6,878 bases of DNA, taken from contig VBGE01000074.1 of assembly GCA_005880345.1 (NCBI GenBank), positions 1 to 6,878 of the forward strand. The letters are read 5' to 3'. The notes under the pieces are model-generated. The model was given only the letters and a program-made list of their open reading frames with translations, was not told where the DNA came from and searched no databases. Of the stretch, positions 5,790-6,878 are shown piece by piece; within the stretch, counting starts at the first letter, position 1, and each line of letters opens with the position of its first letter. The position numbers were made by a program, and so were the translations under genes. Source of the stretch: Chloroflexota bacterium. Lineage in GTDB: Bacteria; Chloroflexota; Dormibacteria; Dormibacterales; Dormibacteraceae.

Positions 5790-6878
5790 CTAGTTAGCGC
5801 CTGTCAACGCGGAAGTTTTCGGCGACGTTTCAAAGGCAGGCCGTGTACCCACCCCATAGTTGGTCCACTCGTTGCGCGACAGGAGCTCGACCGCGATCGC
5901 CTCCAGGTCGCGCACCCGCTGGTTGGCGCGGATGGCCTCCCGGATCGAAAGGATGCCCACCGCCGGGTGTCGCTTCTCGATCACGTGGCGGAGCATGTTC
6001 AGGTGCGCGTTGTCGGGCACGCCCGGCTCGCGGATCCGCCGCACCGCGGCCCGGACGGTGGCCTGCGTGCCGTCGATGGCCTCGCCCTTGCCGAAGTCGA
6101 ACTTGTAGCTCGGGCTGCGGCCGGCGGCTCGCTTCTCGCCGCTGAGCTTGATCCACTTCGCGTTCTCCGCTCCCTTGCCGACGTCGATCACGAGGCGCAC
6201 GTCACGCCCCAGGTGGGGGAAGGTCGCGTTCATCCGGGCGTAGCTCTCGCGCGACCCGGTGAGGCCTTCGTGCCGGCCGATCAGGAGCGGCGACTCTGGA
6301 TCGAGCTTGATGCGATCGATCGGGGTCAGCAGGGAGATGATGGCGAACGCGTGGGGGATGAGGTCGGCGATGACGCCGATGTCGGCGGCCGCGCCCGTCA
6401 GCGGCTGGTCCTCGAGGATCTCGATCCGGATCTCCTCCACGCTGTCGAGGAAGTTGCGCAGCGTGCGTTCCTCGGTCAGCAGCATCGCGAGCAGCCGCAC
6501 CTCGAGCTTGAAGTAATAGTGGTCCGCGGCAACGATCTCGACGCCGCCGGGCGCGGTGTCCAGGAACTTGCGGTACTCGTCCGGCGGCGAGCCGAGCGGC
6601 TTCTCGATCAGGACCACGTCGCTCAGCTCGTAGTAGCGCTGCAAGGTCGCGAGGTGCGTTGCCGCCGGGGTAGCGATGTAGGTGATGACGTACGACGAAG
6701 ACTCGAGCTCCCGCTCGAGCTGGTCGTAGGCCGGCGAGCCGTGGCTGTCCCAGTAGAAGGTGTCGCCGTGGGTGCGCACCTCCTCCTCCTTGACGCCAAG
6801 GCGGTCGCGCGCGCCGGGTGAGTCCTGCTCGACGACATGCGTTCGGAAGTTGAAGAACTGCTTGAGCGTCAGCAGGTG
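5790..6878 (-). CDS. G6PD-like / Gfo-Idh-MocA-type NAD(P)-dependent dehydrogenase, 5' end outside window
   Basis: The minus-strand frame is open from the right edge to TAG at 5792-5790, giving 362 residues. The GTG at 6779 is probably not the true start, because upstream in-frame sequence (including HLLTLKQFFNF) continues the fold to the edge. Numbering from the edge, the Rossmann part contains YIATPAATH (67-75) and EKPLG (92-96). DHYYFK (119-124) follows, then EILEDQPL (153-160) and DLIPHAFAIISLL (172-184). This order and spacing match glucose-6-phosphate dehydrogenases: EKPxG, DHYLGK with substrate-binding Lys and catalytic-pair Asp-His, then a second His in the QNHLLQ region. The C-terminal part (YARMNATF, VRLVIDVGKG, AKWIKLSGE) also parallels the G6PD substrate domain but is much shorter than the usual roughly 490-residue enzyme. 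Alternatives are a Gfo/Idh/MocA sugar dehydrogenase with another substrate. It precedes debranching copy 2 by 27 bp on the same strand. The superfamily is quite sure, the substrate is not. Confidence 0.75.
   Translation of the reverse strand, partial: HLLTLKQFFNFRTHVVEQDSPGARDRLGVKEEEVRTHGDTFYWDSHGSPAYDQLERELESSSYVITYIATPAATHLATLQRYYELSDVVLIEKPLGSPPDEYRKFLDTAPGGVEIVAADHYYFKLEVRLLAMLLTEERTLRNFLDSVEEIRIEILEDQPLTGAAADIGVIADLIPHAFAIISLLTPIDRIKLDPESPLLIGRHEGLTGSRESYARMNATFPHLGRDVRLVIDVGKGAENAKWIKLSGEKRAAGRSPSYKFDFGKGEAIDGTQATVRAAVRRIREPGVPDNAHLNMLRHVIEKRHPAVGILSIREAIRANQRVRDLEAIAVELLSRNEWTNYGVGTRPAFETSPKTSALTGAN

Noticed and set aside
5764..5807. TTGACA (minus strand, 5807-5802) as a -35 for an internal promoter before copy 2
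   Set aside because: The hexamer overlaps the dehydrogenase's last codons and the best -10 at correct spacing (CTTAAC) matches poorly, so chance is the simpler explanation.
5967..6821. 284-codon plus-strand open frame opposite the dehydrogenase
   Set aside because: Low-complexity Val/Arg/Asp/Leu-rich shadow; the minus strand carries the recognisable dehydrogenase motifs.

Overview
This is a high-GC bacterial window with dense coding, GTG and TTG start codons and several starts without a recognisable Shine-Dalgarno sequence. Nothing in it is a firm lineage marker. The gene content (glycogen-debranching-type glucosidases next to a GT4 glycosyltransferase) and base composition would suit a soil-type Chloroflexota, Dormibacterota or Actinomycetota genome, but that is inference only. 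No mobile element, CRISPR array, rRNA, tRNA or phage signal was seen.

Layout, left to right. (1) Positions 1-326, minus strand: the N-terminal part of an exported protein with a clear signal peptide, cut by the window edge. (2) Positions 327-589: a divergent intergenic region holding a weak minus-strand promoter candidate and a perfect 8+3+8 bp palindrome just upstream of the next gene. (3) Positions 590-2672, plus strand: an amylo-alpha-1,6-glucosidase-type gene (copy 1) broken near 2195. About 37 conserved codons are missing there and the reading frame changes. (4) Positions 2732-3808, plus strand: an intact GT4 glycosyltransferase. (5) Positions 3801-5762, minus strand: an intact second amylo-alpha-1,6-glucosidase (copy 2), overlapping the glycosyltransferase tail to tail by 8 bp. 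(6) Positions 5790-6878, minus strand: a dehydrogenase resembling a compact glucose-6-phosphate dehydrogenase / Gfo-Idh-MocA protein. It runs off the right edge and lies 27 bp upstream of copy 2, in a likely two-gene operon.

How the genes fit together: the cluster looks like storage-polysaccharide or oligosaccharide metabolism. The glycosyltransferase would build or modify a glycan or glucoside. The two debranching-type glucosidases would release glucose from branch points. The dehydrogenase could oxidise a sugar or sugar phosphate. This link comes from family membership and adjacency only. The most notable observations are the lesion in copy 1 beside an intact paralogue, and the short G6PD-like enzyme that keeps the key Asp/His/Lys motif. 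I did not find convincing evidence of a wholly new system in this window.
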